Below, in pieces: positions 1-10,775 of a DNA stretch of 64,000 nucleotides (the first letter of the stretch is position 1; every line of letters starts with the position of its first letter). The stretch lies in NCBI GenBank assembly GCA_025355855.1, contig JANXYU010000003.1:24713-88712 (forward strand). Reading direction: 5' to 3'. Source of the stretch: Actinomycetota bacterium (GTDB lineage: Bacteria > Actinomycetota > JAHEXW01). Position numbers and translations under genes: made by a program. A model generated the notes under the pieces. The model was not told the origin of the DNA. It was given only the letters and a program-made list of their open reading frames with translations, and searched no databases.

Positions 1-160
1 CGTTTGGTAGCTTGCGGCTCGGCATGGCGACAAACAGCCCCTTCTGCCCTTCAATGATCCTTAGGTCGTGGACGACAAATTCGTCGTCCAGCGTGATCGA
101 GGCAAAGGCCTTCACCTTCTCTCGTTCAACGACCCTCATCGATACAGCTGTGACCATCAT
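1..160 (-). CDS. spoVG: SpoVG family septation regulator (truncated by window start)
   Basis: Minus-strand translation [53 protein letters not shown] matches the SpoVG N-terminal pattern ([31 protein letters not shown]). Confidence 0.92.
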   Translation of the reverse strand, partial: MMVTAVSMRVVEREKVKAFASITLDDEFVVHDLRIIEGQKGLFVAMPSRKLPN

Positions 161-221
161 CGCCGTTCTCCCCTTCCGAAACACTCGTGGCCCGGACAAA
201 TAATTTGCGCGGACCCTTCCG

Positions 222-1004
222 CTACGCGGCAGACAACACCTTGGTCACCAAGTCTACGTCCGCCGGTTTATCAACGTCTATTCCCATTTCCGGGTAAGTG
301 GAAACAATCGCTTTAGCCCGGGCGTTCACCATTTCCGAGGCCCGGTTCTCGATTTCTGTGAGGCTAAGCGTGTGCAACAAAAGCTTGGTAATGAATTTTG
401 GCCCGAGAAAACGCATTAGCTTGGGCACGCTTTTACGCAGTGAGAAAGCTTCGTCTATCAGAGCCAGGTTCGCCATGACAGCCACCGGGTTCGCTAGGAT
501 AAGATTGCCGCCGGTGAAAGTGCCTTCTTTTAGTTTGGCGTAGGTCCGCTTCGTTTCGGGATAAGTGCCTTCCATTGTCTCGCGAGACATGACCGGGTAT
601 AGAATATCCGCTTCGAGGGGTTCCGCCTGGTTCAAGAAATCATCGATCGCCGCCGACGTAATTAAAGGAATATCACAGGTCATAAGGAGGACCTGGTCGC
701 TAATGCCCATCTGACTTTTTTGCAGATATCGGAAAGAGGCGACCATGTTATCTATCGCGTTGCCCTCGACAGGCAAAACCGCCTCGACACGCCCGGCCCA
801 TGATTCTGTCGCCGCTTCGGGAGGCGCGATAACGATGACCCGCCGCACCCGCCGCACTGCGTCCAGAGCATCAATTATGTACTCGATCATCTCACGTCCG
901 TCAAGCTTCAGAAAAGCTTTACCGCGTTGCTTTGTTGCGTCGCTCGGCTCTGTCATTTTTAGGTTGCCGCCGGCAACTATGACTGCGTCGAATGGTGCCT
1001 GCAT
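222..1004 (-). CDS. MobA-like nucleotidyltransferase family protein
   Basis: FDAVIVAGG...[20 protein letters not shown] and [11 protein letters not shown] motifs of NTP transferases. Confidence 0.75.
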   Translation of the reverse strand: MQAPFDAVIVAGGNLKMTEPSDATKQRGKAFLKLDGREMIEYIIDALDAVRRVRRVIVIAPPEAATESWAGRVEAVLPVEGNAIDNMVASFRYLQKSQMGISDQVLLMTCDIPLITSAAIDDFLNQAEPLEADILYPVMSRETMEGTYPETKRTYAKLKEGTFTGGNLILANPVAVMANLALIDEAFSLRKSVPKLMRFLGPKFITKLLLHTLSLTEIENRASEMVNARAKAIVSTYPEMGIDVDKPADVDLVTKVLSAA

Positions 1005-1043
1005 CGCTTGTGCTCGCCTCGCCTCTTCTATGCGGCCGTTTAC

Positions 1044-1922
1044 CTAATCTACTGCTACGATGGGCTTGTTGCAAGGTTTTACGGAATAGACTGACGCGCC
1101 CATTTGTCGTCCCGCCCGGCTGACGTTGGCGGCCGCTTCCGCCGATCGCGTTAGCGCAAACACAGTCGAACCGCTGCCACTCATCAACGCCGCGTCGGCT
1201 CCCGCCGCCATGAGGATATCCTTTGTCTCTTGAATCTCGGGATGTTTGGCGAATATGGGCGGCTCGAATGAGTTGTGCAGATTCGCGCAAACACCCGCGT
1301 AGTCACTCGCCGCCATTGCGCCCAGCATTTTGGCCAGTGTGCCCGGTGGCGGGGCCGTGTCCCCGTCATAATCGTCAAAATCCTGGTAGGCCCGCGCCGT
1401 TGACACGTCAATGCCAGGTTTGACGATTACGATCTCACAATCTGGCAGAGGCGGGGCCGGTCTAAGAATCTCTCCGGCGCCCTCGGCGTGTTTGGTGCCA
1501 TCGCTTAAAAAGAATGGAACGTCGGCTCCGATACCGACGGCGAGTTCGGTCAGCCCGGCCGTTGTTAACCCCAAGTCGAACATCTTGTTTAAACCTATTA
1601 ATATCGCGGCGGCGTCGGCGCTGCCGCCTCCCAGGCCGGCGGCGACGGGGATCCGCTTGTTGACTGTCGCCGAGAAGTTCATGTCCTGGCCGGTCGCGTC
1701 GCGCAGCGCCTGCCAGGCACGCAGAATAATGTCGTCGTGGAAATCACAAGCGGGACGATTATGGTAGATGACTTCCGGCCCGGATTCGGTCGCGTCCAGG
1801 ATGATTTCGTCGGCTAAAGTAACGCACTGCATGATCGTGACGATTTGGTGATAGCCGTCAGGACGCTTGTCCAGGACCTCCAAAAAGAGGTTGACCTTTG
1901 CGTGAGCCGTGAACGTCAGCAT
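1044..1922 (-). CDS. ispE: 4-diphosphocytidyl-2-C-methyl-D-erythritol kinase
   Basis: GHMP kinase motifs: AHAKVNLFLEVLDKRPDGYH, PVAAGLGGGSADAAA, MSGSGSTVFAL. Confidence 0.95.
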   Translation of the reverse strand: MLTFTAHAKVNLFLEVLDKRPDGYHQIVTIMQCVTLADEIILDATESGPEVIYHNRPACDFHDDIILRAWQALRDATGQDMNFSATVNKRIPVAAGLGGGSADAAAILIGLNKMFDLGLTTAGLTELAVGIGADVPFFLSDGTKHAEGAGEILRPAPPLPDCEIVIVKPGIDVSTARAYQDFDDYDGDTAPPPGTLAKMLGAMAASDYAGVCANLHNSFEPPIFAKHPEIQETKDILMAAGADAALMSGSGSTVFALTRSAEAAANVSRAGRQMGASVYSVKPCNKPIVAVD

Positions 1923-1954
1923 ATGAACCCCGAATTATCTAGTGAGCGGTTCGC

Positions 1955-2248
1955 TTAGAAGCGATCGGGTAACCAGGGAAATAGATCTTCGCCGGTTTCG
2001 CAGCAGGTGAGTTTGATAGTCTTTGTAAACACGTCGGCATAGCTATAGGATATCTTGCGCCAGCCGGTTGGTTCTTCGATATCGACAATGAAGAGATTGG
2101 GATAGGTTTCTTCTAGACGGCCGACGCGCTCCCACAGAGCCCCGCGGCTTTTAATCGTTGTCAGCCTGACGGTATCGCCGATTTGGGCGCCAATTTCTTG
2201 CTTGATCCGGCAAATAGCGTCTTGCTGGGGGAGGGTCTGGATAACCAT
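1955..2248 (-). CDS. veg: Veg family protein
   Basis: 97 aa; basic N-terminus plus RGALWERVGRLEETYPNLFIVDIEE...KISYSYADVFTKTIKLTC as in Veg; located between ispE and rsmA. Confidence 0.85.
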   Translation of the reverse strand: MVIQTLPQQDAICRIKQEIGAQIGDTVRLTTIKSRGALWERVGRLEETYPNLFIVDIEEPTGWRKISYSYADVFTKTIKLTCCETGEDLFPWLPDRF

Positions 2249-2307
2249 TCGTATCCTTTCTTTCAGCGTCTAATTCTATGTGAATTCTATCACTGACCGC
2301 TAAAAAG

Positions 2308-3141
2308 TCAAGATTTTGGCGACAAAAGACCTGCATAAACGCGATAGATCTCCGCCGGGGCCAGAGTTTCGGCACGAATGCGTTCCTCAACACCCGCCGC
2401 GGCCAGCGCGCTTCGGATAAGCGCGGACCCATAACCAGCGTGGCCCAAGACTGAGACCAGGGTCTTTCGCCTGAGTGAAAATACCGTTTTTACGAATTGC
2501 AAGAAGGCGGGCGTTTGCGGCCCGAACAGCGGCGCCGGCAGTCGATTCATAACAACAACAGCCGAATCAACCTCCGGGGGCGGCAAAAACGAGGTCCGTT
2601 TAACGAAGCCAGCGGTGACAGCGGTAGCGTAGCAGGCAACCGTCACAGCCAACACGCCATAGTCTTTGGTTCCGGGAACAGCGACCAATCTTGCGGCAAC
2701 CTCCTTTTGCACCATTACAGTCAGACGCTCGATAGCGGGTGCCTCGATCAAAACCTTGACGATGAGAGCGGTCCCGATATTGTACGGAAGGTTGGCGACA
2801 AGACAATTAGCAGGCAGGGACGCATAGTCCACGGTCATTGCGTCTGTCTCTATGATTTCGACGTTTCGGGCGAGAGCCAGGGTCTCATTTAGGATAGGGG
2901 GAAACCTGGGATCGAATTCGATCGTTACGACCTGCCCTGCCAGAGCCGCCAAGGCTTGGGTTAAAGTACCGATGCCAGGACCGATTTCGATTACTGTGTC
3001 GTTTTTGGTTAAGGCGGCCGCGGTCAGCTCGTTTTCCAGGACATTCCCGTCAACCAGAAAGTGCTGCCCCAACCGCTTAGTCAGGCGAATACCGTGTTTA
3101 TGGAGAATCGCTTTTGTTTCCGAAGGGTTAACTATGGGCAT
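2308..3141 (-). CDS. rsmA: 16S rRNA (adenine1518/1519-N6)-dimethyltransferase
   Basis: LGQHFLVDGNVLE, VIEIGPGIGTLTQAL, LVANLPYNIGTALIVK motifs. Confidence 0.95.
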   Translation of the reverse strand: MPIVNPSETKAILHKHGIRLTKRLGQHFLVDGNVLENELTAAALTKNDTVIEIGPGIGTLTQALAALAGQVVTIEFDPRFPPILNETLALARNVEIIETDAMTVDYASLPANCLVANLPYNIGTALIVKVLIEAPAIERLTVMVQKEVAARLVAVPGTKDYGVLAVTVACYATAVTAGFVKRTSFLPPPEVDSAVVVMNRLPAPLFGPQTPAFLQFVKTVFSLRRKTLVSVLGHAGYGSALIRSALAAAGVEERIRAETLAPAEIYRVYAGLLSPKS

Positions 3142-3147
3142 TTTCTT

Positions 3148-4008
3148 CTACCATTCAAGCAGAACTGACACAACACCCGCACTGACATCCGCTATCTGAG
3201 CGAAAGCGGTTTCTTCCAAGTCGATAACCCGACCGGGGCCCCAGGGGCCGCGGTCAACTATCTCCACCCAGACCTGGGCGCCGTTGGCCAAGTTGGTTAC
3301 GCGCACCATCGTTCCTAAAGGCAAGGTGCGATGGGCCGCTGTATAGCCCCCGGTGAAGTTATAATAACTGGCCTCACCGCTTTCGCTGTGGCCGGTCAAC
3401 GTACCTCCGGCGGGCGGAGCCGGTGTGGGCGGCTCGTCCGGACTGCTCGCCGCCGCTTGGCTAGCGGTCTGCGCGCCGGCAAGTGCTTCCTCTTTCTGCT
3501 TTAGCTGGCTAATGATATCCTGTCGCGCCCCGCCGACAGACGTCAATTGAGCCTGGCGGCTGCTCTTCTCTTGCTCTAACTGAGCAACCAACTTCTTGAG
3601 ATTGTTTTGGTGCGATGCCTCTGCCTGCATCAACCTGATGTCTCCGTCGGCCAAACGCGTGAGCAGCGCCAACCGTTGTGTCAGGTCATTGAAGTCGCGG
3701 CTGCCCAGCATAAGTTCAAACATGCTAACGTCGCCGTATTTATAGATGGCCCGATAGCGAATATCCAGGGCTTGCGTGGTTTGGACATACTGCGCGTTGA
3801 GCGCGGCTATTTCCGCTTCGACCGCGGCGATCCTGGCGTCGGTCTTATCGACTGCGGCTACCAGGTCCTGGTATTGAGCCGTAGTTGAGTCTAGTTGGGC
3901 GTTCACGCTGCTCAACTCTGTCCGCGCTTCCGATTCAGTCATGGCTGAGGCGAACGTCGCGGATAGGAGAGCTATGGTAATGAGGGCAAAAAACGATATG
4001 AGCAGCAC
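3148..4008 (-). CDS. Exported coiled-coil protein with C-terminal RlpA-like double-psi beta-barrel domain
   Basis: Signal peptide, CwlO/PcsB-like coiled coil, Pro-rich linker, then [60 protein letters not shown]. Confidence 0.85.
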   Translation of the reverse strand: MLLISFFALITIALLSATFASAMTESEARTELSSVNAQLDSTTAQYQDLVAAVDKTDARIAAVEAEIAALNAQYVQTTQALDIRYRAIYKYGDVSMFELMLGSRDFNDLTQRLALLTRLADGDIRLMQAEASHQNNLKKLVAQLEQEKSSRQAQLTSVGGARQDIISQLKQKEEALAGAQTASQAAASSPDEPPTPAPPAGGTLTGHSESGEASYYNFTGGYTAAHRTLPLGTMVRVTNLANGAQVWVEIVDRGPWGPGRVIDLEETAFAQIADVSAGVVSVLLEW

Positions 4009-4089
4009 ACATTGTGTTTTTATTCGGATATGTGATCCCCCCTTGGATGAGGGACTTATTTTACGCTATAGACAGGGTCTAAGCAACTT

Positions 4090-5592
4090 CTACAGGCGCG
4101 GAAAAAGGGACTCGCCCTTCTTGACCTTGGTTTTGTCTTTAGTTTGCCCCCAGGCCGCCGGCCCGGGAAGTGGGCTGCCAAGCATGGCGCGGATCTTCAC
4201 CGCTGTCTCCGGCATGAACGGGTCGACGAGAGCCGAAATATGATGAACCGCTTCAACGCAGTTGTAGAGGACGGCGGTCAACCTTTCCGTTTCCCCGGCT
4301 TTATCAAGAGCCCAGGGCGCCGTCGCGTCGACGTAACGATTAGCCTTGCTAACCGCTTGCCAGACCGCGGCCAGCGCGTCATTGAACGAGACACGTTCGA
4401 GGGCGATGTCGCGTGTTGCGTAGGCGCCAAGCACGGTATCGCGCAGACTGCGGTCAATTTCTTCTTCAGCTGCAGCCGCCTCTACGATGCCATTCTGATA
4501 CTTCTCGACCATCGCCAAAACCCGGCTGACCAAATTACCCAAATCATTGGCGAGGTCTTTGTTATAGCGTTCATTCAAGCGCGCGACGGAAAAATCTCCG
4601 TCCTGGCCGAAGCCGAACTCGCGCAGGATGAAATAACGGAGGCCGTCGACCGTATAGGTCGTCGCCAAAGCGGCCGGGTCGATTGCGTTGCCCAAGCTTT
4701 TGCTCATCTTCTGCCCGTCGACGGTAAAGAAGCCGTGGATGACAAGGCGTTTGGGCAGCGGCAGTTCCAGCGCCATAAGCATGGCGGGCCAGATGGTAGC
4801 GTGGACCCGCAAAATATCCTTAGCCATCAACTCAACATCGGCCGGCCAAAACCGATTGAACATGCCCATATCCTCCGGCCAGCCGATACCGCTGACATAG
4901 TTAAACAGGGCGTCGACCCAGACGTAAGCAGTGTGAGCCGTGTCAAAGGGCAACGGGATGCCCCATTCGACCTTGCTGCGCGACATCGCCAAATCAGTCA
5001 GGCCCTCCAGTTTAAGGAAGCTAGTGATCTCATTCTTTCGTTCCTCTGGTTCTATGGACAGCTCGCCGGCTTCGATAGCCGCCAGAATCCGGCCGTTGAA
5101 TTCGCTCAACTTAAAAAAGTAGGTCTCTTCGCTGACGAGCTCCGGTTCCTTGTTGTGCAACGGACACTTGCCGTCGACCAGTTCGTCGCGTGAGTAATAG
5201 CGCTCGCAACCGACGCAATAGAGGCCGGTGTACTCGCCTTTGTATATATAGCCCCGGTCATTGAGCTCGGTGAGCATTTTGCTGACTGCGGCGACATGGG
5301 CCGGGTCTGTCGTTCGGATGAACTTATCGTTGGAGATGTTCAGCAGGCGCCAGACGTCCCGAAACCGACTTGATACTTCGTCACAGAATTGCTGCGGTGA
5401 TTTGCCGGCTTTCGCAGCCGACTCCGCTACCTTAGCCCCGTGCTCATCCGTCCCGGTCAGGAAGAAAACGTCGTCGCCCCGCGCTCGATGATGACGCGCC
5501 AGCACGTCCGCCGCGATGGTCGTATAACTATGCCCAATGTGAGGCACGTCGTTGACATAATAGATGGGGGTCGTAACGTAGAACTTGGCCAT
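4090..5592 (-). CDS. metG: Methionyl-tRNA synthetase
   Basis: [26 protein letters not shown] (HIGH-type) and [11 protein letters not shown] (KMSKS). Confidence 0.97.
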   Translation of the reverse strand: MAKFYVTTPIYYVNDVPHIGHSYTTIAADVLARHHRARGDDVFFLTGTDEHGAKVAESAAKAGKSPQQFCDEVSSRFRDVWRLLNISNDKFIRTTDPAHVAAVSKMLTELNDRGYIYKGEYTGLYCVGCERYYSRDELVDGKCPLHNKEPELVSEETYFFKLSEFNGRILAAIEAGELSIEPEERKNEITSFLKLEGLTDLAMSRSKVEWGIPLPFDTAHTAYVWVDALFNYVSGIGWPEDMGMFNRFWPADVELMAKDILRVHATIWPAMLMALELPLPKRLVIHGFFTVDGQKMSKSLGNAIDPAALATTYTVDGLRYFILREFGFGQDGDFSVARLNERYNKDLANDLGNLVSRVLAMVEKYQNGIVEAAAAEEEIDRSLRDTVLGAYATRDIALERVSFNDALAAVWQAVSKANRYVDATAPWALDKAGETERLTAVLYNCVEAVHHISALVDPFMPETAVKIRAMLGSPLPGPAAWGQTKDKTKVKKGESLFPRL

Positions 5593-5689
5593 GCGGTCGT
5601 CCTTTGCCTAAGTTGAGCTGGAAAACTTTACCATCTGCCTGGTCATCTTGACTTTGATTCGCTATTAACCGTATACTCTGCCTAAATAA

Positions 5690-5962
5690 GTGTCAACCCC
5701 GCGAAAGGGTACGCCAGTGAAATCGACAGGGATTGTTCGCAAACTTGACGACCTTGGCCGTATCGTTATCCCCATGGAGATCCGCCGAGTCTACGGCATC
5801 ACGCCCGACGACAACCTCGAGATATTCGTTGAAGACGACAAAATCATCTTGCAGAAAGTCGAACCGAAATGTATCTTCTGCAAAACCGAGGATGACCTAA
5901 CGGAATACAAAGGCAAAAAGATCTGCCACCCTTGTAAAGACGAATTAAGCCAAGAGAGTTAG
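5690..5962 (+). CDS. abrB: AbrB/SpoVT family transcriptional regulator with C-terminal CxxC...CxxC
   Basis: STGIVRKLDDLGRIVIPMEIRRVYGITPDDNLEIFVEDDKIILQK swapped-hairpin domain; CIFCKTEDDLTEYKGKKICHPC tail. Confidence 0.9.
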   Translation: MSTPRKGTPVKSTGIVRKLDDLGRIVIPMEIRRVYGITPDDNLEIFVEDDKIILQKVEPKCIFCKTEDDLTEYKGKKICHPCKDELSQES

Positions 5963-6024
5963 CCCAGCTTCTCGCTCCATTACTTTCAATCATCGAAGTG
6001 CCCCGCTCAGATGCGCGCCGTGTA

Positions 6025-6151
6025 TACTTCACCACTACGTAGCGCTGAAGTGTTGCGCGTCGTGTACATACTTCACCACTACGTAGCGGTGAAGTATTGC
6101 CCATCCTTAGGATTATTTGCGCGTCGCGTTTTAGTGCTTTAAAGCACTAAA
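6025..6151. repeat. Paired-palindrome intergenic element, copy 1
   Basis: 6025-6055 TACTTCACCACTACGTAGCGCTGAAGTGTTGC; 6068-6097 ATACTTCACCACTACGTAGCGGTGAAGTAT (near-perfect palindrome); 6130-6151 TTTAGTGCTTTAAAGCACTAAA (perfect). Confidence 0.8.
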
Positions 6152-6208
6152 GTGTTTGTAATTAAAGCGGCCGCCGGAGCCTTGACTGTTTGGCTTTCCG
6201 AGGTCCCA

Positions 6209-6904
6209 TTATTTGGATTTGCGGGTTTTGCCGCCGACTATTAAGACGATTTCGCCTTTAACGGTCTTGTCGCCAAGTTGCTCCAGGATTTCGGCGGCGG
6301 TGCCGCGAACAGTCTCCTCAAACATCTTTGTCAGCTCGCGAGCTAGCGCCAAAGGACGATCGCCAAAGACGGCGGCGATGTCGGTCAGGGTTTGTTTGAC
6401 CCGGTGCGGGGATTCATACATGACAAGCGTGCCGCGTTCTTCCGCTAAATCCTCCAGCCACTTGCGCCGTCCTACGGTTTTCGGCGGGGGAAAACCGAGG
6501 AACAAAAACCGGTCAGTCGGGAGGCCGGAGGCGACGAGCGCGGTGATCGATGCGGTCGGGCCGGGAATTACCTCTACCTTTACATCCGCGTCCAAACAGG
6601 CCTTTATTAAGCGATAGCCCGGATCGGAAATGCCGGGCGTGCCGGCGTCTGAGACCTGAGCGACCGTCTGTCCCGCCTCGATCTTGCCGATCAGTTCGGG
6701 TATCCGGCCGCGCTCGTTTTGTTCGTACAAACTTACCAACGGCGTCTTTATCTCATAACGGTTGAGCAGCTTGCGCGTGACACGAGTATCTTCGGCGGCA
6801 ATCAAATCAGCTTCTTGCAGAATGCGTACGGCGCGGAAAGTGATGTCTTCCAAATTCCCGATCGGGGTTGCGATTACCGCCAGCCGGCCGGGCGCGGTTG
6901 CCAT
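6209..6904 (-). CDS. rsmI: 16S rRNA (cytidine1402-2'-O)-methyltransferase
   Basis: LAVIATPIGNLEDITFRAVRILQEADLIAAEDTRVTRKLL and QVSDAGTPGISDPGY motifs. Confidence 0.96.
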   Translation of the reverse strand: MATAPGRLAVIATPIGNLEDITFRAVRILQEADLIAAEDTRVTRKLLNRYEIKTPLVSLYEQNERGRIPELIGKIEAGQTVAQVSDAGTPGISDPGYRLIKACLDADVKVEVIPGPTASITALVASGLPTDRFLFLGFPPPKTVGRRKWLEDLAEERGTLVMYESPHRVKQTLTDIAAVFGDRPLALARELTKMFEETVRGTAAEILEQLGDKTVKGEIVLIVGGKTRKSK

Positions 6905-6907
6905 CAG

Positions 6908-7762
6908 CTAGTGGTTCAAGCCGACCTGGATAACGGCGATCTCGTCATAGAACTTGGCCACGTCATTCGCCCAGGACAGGTGATTCGGCGGGCAATAAAT
7001 CGGAGCGATCACATTGACATCAACGCGTCCCTTGGATATATATTCTTCGCCCAGCAGGCGAGTGTAGTTAAAGATGGCGTTCTCCCAATCAGTAAAACTG
7101 GCCTCGCCCCAGCCCCAGGCATTATAAGGAAGGAAACAATGCTTACCCCAGGAGCTTTCTTTGCCGGCGATAGCCACAACTAAGAAAGGGTCCACGCCGA
7201 AGGTCTTGCCGGCGCTGACAAAGGCGCGCCCGTAGCCCACTAAAGGCGATTCTTGCTCGGTTAGATAGACATCGATTGCTTGGGCCAGGGATTGGTCACC
7301 GGCCAAAAGAATATTGGCTGAAGGCATGGTAAGCGGCGGCGCGGCGGCGGCCGTTCGAGCGAGCGCTTCGGCTTCGGCGGCTTGCCTGGCTGTCTCTTTG
7401 GCCAGCGCCTCGCGGCGAGCCATTTCATCGCGCTGAACCTGTGACAGTTCACGGATGTGGCTTATCCAAAGTTGTTCTTGTTCAGCTATCGCCGCGTCTT
7501 CAGCGTGCTTTTGCTGATCGGAATAACGTTCGGTTGCGGCGGTTCCAATGCTTTGAAAAGCGATTTTAGGGGTCGCGGCCGGGCCGGGCGCGGTGGCACG
7601 GAAAACGATTCCGGTTATCGCCAGCGCAATCATAAAGGTCGCTAGGCTGGTTGCGGTCACCACATGCCAAGAGCGAATGACAACGGGCGGCCGATGATGC
7701 TTGCCGCTCTGGCCGGATTTCCCACGTTTATTTTGACGACCGGAAAATGTTACATCTGACAT
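6908..7762 (-). CDS. Membrane-anchored lysozyme/glucosaminidase-like protein
   Basis: N-terminal TM; C-terminal FGVDPFLVVAIAGKESSWGKHCFLPYNAWGWG resembling lysozyme-like folds. Confidence 0.65.
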   Translation of the reverse strand: MSDVTFSGRQNKRGKSGQSGKHHRPPVVIRSWHVVTATSLATFMIALAITGIVFRATAPGPAATPKIAFQSIGTAATERYSDQQKHAEDAAIAEQEQLWISHIRELSQVQRDEMARREALAKETARQAAEAEALARTAAAAPPLTMPSANILLAGDQSLAQAIDVYLTEQESPLVGYGRAFVSAGKTFGVDPFLVVAIAGKESSWGKHCFLPYNAWGWGEASFTDWENAIFNYTRLLGEEYISKGRVDVNVIAPIYCPPNHLSWANDVAKFYDEIAVIQVGLNH

Positions 7763-7825
7763 CTTATGACCTCTAAATGCCCCCTTATTTGCCGGGACTC
7801 TATCGTTATCGGCTTAGGCAAGTGC

Positions 7826-8914
7826 TCACTTTAATCCCGCTACATTGTCCAGCCTGACTAAATCGTAATCACGCTCGCCCAAACCGATCTCTTCGCCATA
7901 CTTCAGCTGGACTTCCCAATCGACGTGCTCGTGCACGCCACGGAAGACATCACGATCGGCCGCCTGATTCACCAGTTCAACGCACGCTTGATCCAACGCG
8001 ACGGGGTCAGTTGAGGCAGCTATGCCGATATCGGGCAACAGGGCCTCCGCGGAGTAACCCCAGCAATCGCAATCAGGCGTAATGTTCATAATAAAACTGA
8101 TAAACCCCACCTTCCCGGCCTTGTCTTTGATCGCGCCCAGCGCGTACTCGGCAATTTTTTCCTGCAAAGCGCCCGAGTCTCGGCCCCAATCAATCGCAAT
8201 CGCCTGTTCGGGACACGTAACAATGCATTCGCCGCAGCCCTGGCATTTGCTCAAGTCGATTTCAGCTCGCTCCCCGACAACTTTGATTGCGTGGGTCGCG
8301 CACCAACGGCTGCATTTACCGCAAGCGACGCACTTGGCCGCGTCGACGCGAGGTTTGACGTCCGCGTGCATCTGCTGCTTTCCGCTGCGGCAGCCCAGCC
8401 CCATACCGATATTTTTGATAGCGCCGCCGAAGCCGGTCATTTCATGTCCTTTGAAATGAGTTAAGGCTATCATCGCGTCAGCATGAACCGCGGCGCTGGC
8501 CACCCGCACCTCCTTAAAATGCTTCTGAGCTATTTCGATTTCCTCAAAATCCTTACCCGTTAAGCCGTCGGCGATGATCACAGGGGCTTCGACGGTAGCA
8601 TAGGAGAATCCATTCTGGACTGCCGTAGCCATATGGCTGACCGCGTTGCTCCGGCCGCCTACGTAGAGAGTGTTCGCGTCGGTCAGAAACGGACGGCCGC
8701 CGGCCGCCTTCACGTTTTCGACAACGCGGCGCGCGTAGATGGGAGGAATAAACGCGGTGTTGCCGCGCTCGCCGAAATGAATCTTTAACGCAACTAGATC
8801 GCGTTCCTTGATTAAGCCGGCGAAACCGGCCTGGCGAAATAGTGTCTCCGTTTTGTGCAGCAACCCGGCTCCCGGTGCGGCATGCGTCGTTGTGAAATAT
8901 ACCTTCGAACCCAC
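7826..8914 (-). CDS. DUF362 domain-containing 4Fe-4S protein
   Basis: VALKIHFGERGNTAFIPP and two CxxCxxCxxxC motifs (CVACGKCSRWC, CQGCGECIVTCP). Confidence 0.9.
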   Translation of the reverse strand: MGSKVYFTTTHAAPGAGLLHKTETLFRQAGFAGLIKERDLVALKIHFGERGNTAFIPPIYARRVVENVKAAGGRPFLTDANTLYVGGRSNAVSHMATAVQNGFSYATVEAPVIIADGLTGKDFEEIEIAQKHFKEVRVASAAVHADAMIALTHFKGHEMTGFGGAIKNIGMGLGCRSGKQQMHADVKPRVDAAKCVACGKCSRWCATHAIKVVGERAEIDLSKCQGCGECIVTCPEQAIAIDWGRDSGALQEKIAEYALGAIKDKAGKVGFISFIMNITPDCDCWGYSAEALLPDIGIAASTDPVALDQACVELVNQAADRDVFRGVHEHVDWEVQLKYGEEIGLGERDYDLVRLDNVAGLK

Positions 8915-8997
8915 AATTACCTCCCTATTCCGACTTTCCTATCTGACGGCCAGCCGTTTCCGTGCTTTCCCGCGTGGAAGCGTGGCGAGCGTTTTTC

Positions 8998-9939
8998 TTA
9001 TTTGAGGTAAAGCGACATGGCGCCGAGCAGGCCCGCGTTGCCGCCTAAGGCCGCCGCCACGATCGACACGTCGCGATTGGGGGCAAGCGTGGCAGCGCGC
9101 ACGACGCGGCGGACAGTTTCTAAGATGATTTTGTCGCCCGTCATGACCCCGCCGCCCAGGATTATTACGGACGGATTAAGCAAATTGGCGACATTGGCGG
9201 CTGCTATGCCGATAATTTCGCCCGCGGCACGCCAAATCTCTTGCGCCAGATCGTCGCCGGCGACCGCTGCGCGACTTACTGTCTCGGCCGTTATGGCGGA
9301 CACATCGCCGCCCGCCATTTCCAACATAACTGTGTTTTGGTTTTTCTTAACCGCGGCGCGCGCTTGCGCCGCGATAGCCGGTCCGGCCGCCAGAGCTTCC
9401 AGACAGCCTTGTCTTCCGCAGGCGCACAGCGGTCCGGCGGGCTCAATCATCATATGGCCTATCTCACCGGCTCCGCCGCCCGCGCCGCGATATGGGCGGC
9501 CGTTGATAACTATGCCGCCGCCAATGCCGGTACCTATTGTTAACATCATTACGTCGCGCGCGCCGCGCGCCGCGCCGAATCTTGTTTCTCCCAGGGCCGC
9601 CGCCAAAGCGTCGTTCTCGATCATGACCGGCCGGCCAAGGGCCGAGCTGAGGCTATCCTGGAAGGCGGTATCAGCTAACGGGAGGTTTGGCGAGGTAACT
9701 ACAGTGCCAGCGCTGACGTTGACCGTACCCGCGACGGCGATTGCGATGCCGTCCAGCCCCCCGATTCCCGGACCCTTTTCAGTCGCGATACCGATTATCA
9801 CACGGGCGACACTTGCAATAAGATCGTCGGCCGAAGATAGGGCAGTGGATTGGGTTACCTGAGAATGGATACGACCGTTTTCATCGATCAAGGCCGCGCG
9901 AGTATTCGTGCCGCCCAGATCGCAGGCGGCGAATATCAT
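8998..9939 (-). CDS. ROK family sugar kinase/glucokinase-like
   Basis: CDLGGTNTRAALID; ROK zinc motif CACGRQGCLEALAAGPAI. Confidence 0.9.
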   Translation of the reverse strand: MIFAACDLGGTNTRAALIDENGRIHSQVTQSTALSSADDLIASVARVIIGIATEKGPGIGGLDGIAIAVAGTVNVSAGTVVTSPNLPLADTAFQDSLSSALGRPVMIENDALAAALGETRFGAARGARDVMMLTIGTGIGGGIVINGRPYRGAGGGAGEIGHMMIEPAGPLCACGRQGCLEALAAGPAIAAQARAAVKKNQNTVMLEMAGGDVSAITAETVSRAAVAGDDLAQEIWRAAGEIIGIAAANVANLLNPSVIILGGGVMTGDKIILETVRRVVRAATLAPNRDVSIVAAALGGNAGLLGAMSLYLK

Positions 9940-10775
9940 GTTTTATCGTAGACGACGACCTTGTTGCGCCCGGCTTCCTTGGCTTCATTGAGCGCCTTAT
10001 CGGCGCAATCGATAAGCTCGAGTTCGTTTTCGCAGGCGTTGGGGAAAACCGCGACCCCTACACTGACAGTCATTTTGACGACAGGTTCGTCTTTGTCGCC
10101 TTCAAAGCCTGCGGACGCAACGGCGGTCCGGACTCGTTCCGCCACGGTTGTCGCCTCGTCTTCTGTGTTCGGCAGGATGACCGCAAACTCTTCGCCTCCA
10201 TACCGCGAAACGATATCGATGTCACGAACGTTTTCTTGCATGATCTCGGCTAATTTCTTAAGTAGAAGATTGCCGGACGCGTGACCGAATCGATCGTTAA
10301 AGTTCTTAAAGCCATCGACGTCGACCATCATCAGAGCCAACCGGCTGCCAAAGCGGTCGGCCCGCTTGCGCTCTTCTTCCAAACGCTCGGAAAAATAGCC
10401 GTAGTTGTGCAATCCGGTGAGGCGATCCAACATTGTTCCGTCGCTCAATTCGGCAACGCGTTTTTTCTGGGTCTGAAACATCCAGCCAAAGAAGAGACCA
10501 GTAGCGATCATGGTTCCGCTGGCGACGCTGAATTCGATTGACGCGGCTCCTTGCGTCTCGCCGGTCGCGCTCAAAAGATACAGTGACCCAAATAAGCATA
10601 AGCTGGCTAAAACGCCGACAACGCCGCCGCCGACCTGGCCGTAAAACAATGAGGCCAAAAAGAGTGGAACAAAATAGAGAGGCCAGAAAAGGTTGGGTCC
10701 GTGGGAGAAGATAATCACCAGCGTGATTACAATAAATATAAGGGAAATTATTATGAGGTTCTTATACCGTTCCAT
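9936..10775 (-). CDS. Membrane GGDEF diguanylate cyclase
   Basis: N-terminal TM helices; DRLTGLHNYGYF...RYGGEEFAVILP. Confidence 0.93.
   Translation of the reverse strand: MERYKNLIIISLIFIVITLVIIFSHGPNLFWPLYFVPLFLASLFYGQVGGGVVGVLASLCLFGSLYLLSATGETQGAASIEFSVASGTMIATGLFFGWMFQTQKKRVAELSDGTMLDRLTGLHNYGYFSERLEEERKRADRFGSRLALMMVDVDGFKNFNDRFGHASGNLLLKKLAEIMQENVRDIDIVSRYGGEEFAVILPNTEDEATTVAERVRTAVASAGFEGDKDEPVVKMTVSVGVAVFPNACENELELIDCADKALNEAKEAGRNKVVVYDKT

Noticed and set aside
4144-5193. 349-aa plus-strand ORF antisense to metG
   Set aside because: Shadow ORF of a high-confidence metG; no recognisable motifs and composition follows codon complementarity.
9017-9862. 281-aa plus-strand ORF antisense to the ROK kinase
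   Set aside because: Pro/Ala/Arg-rich shadow frame of a GC-biased gene; no family motif.
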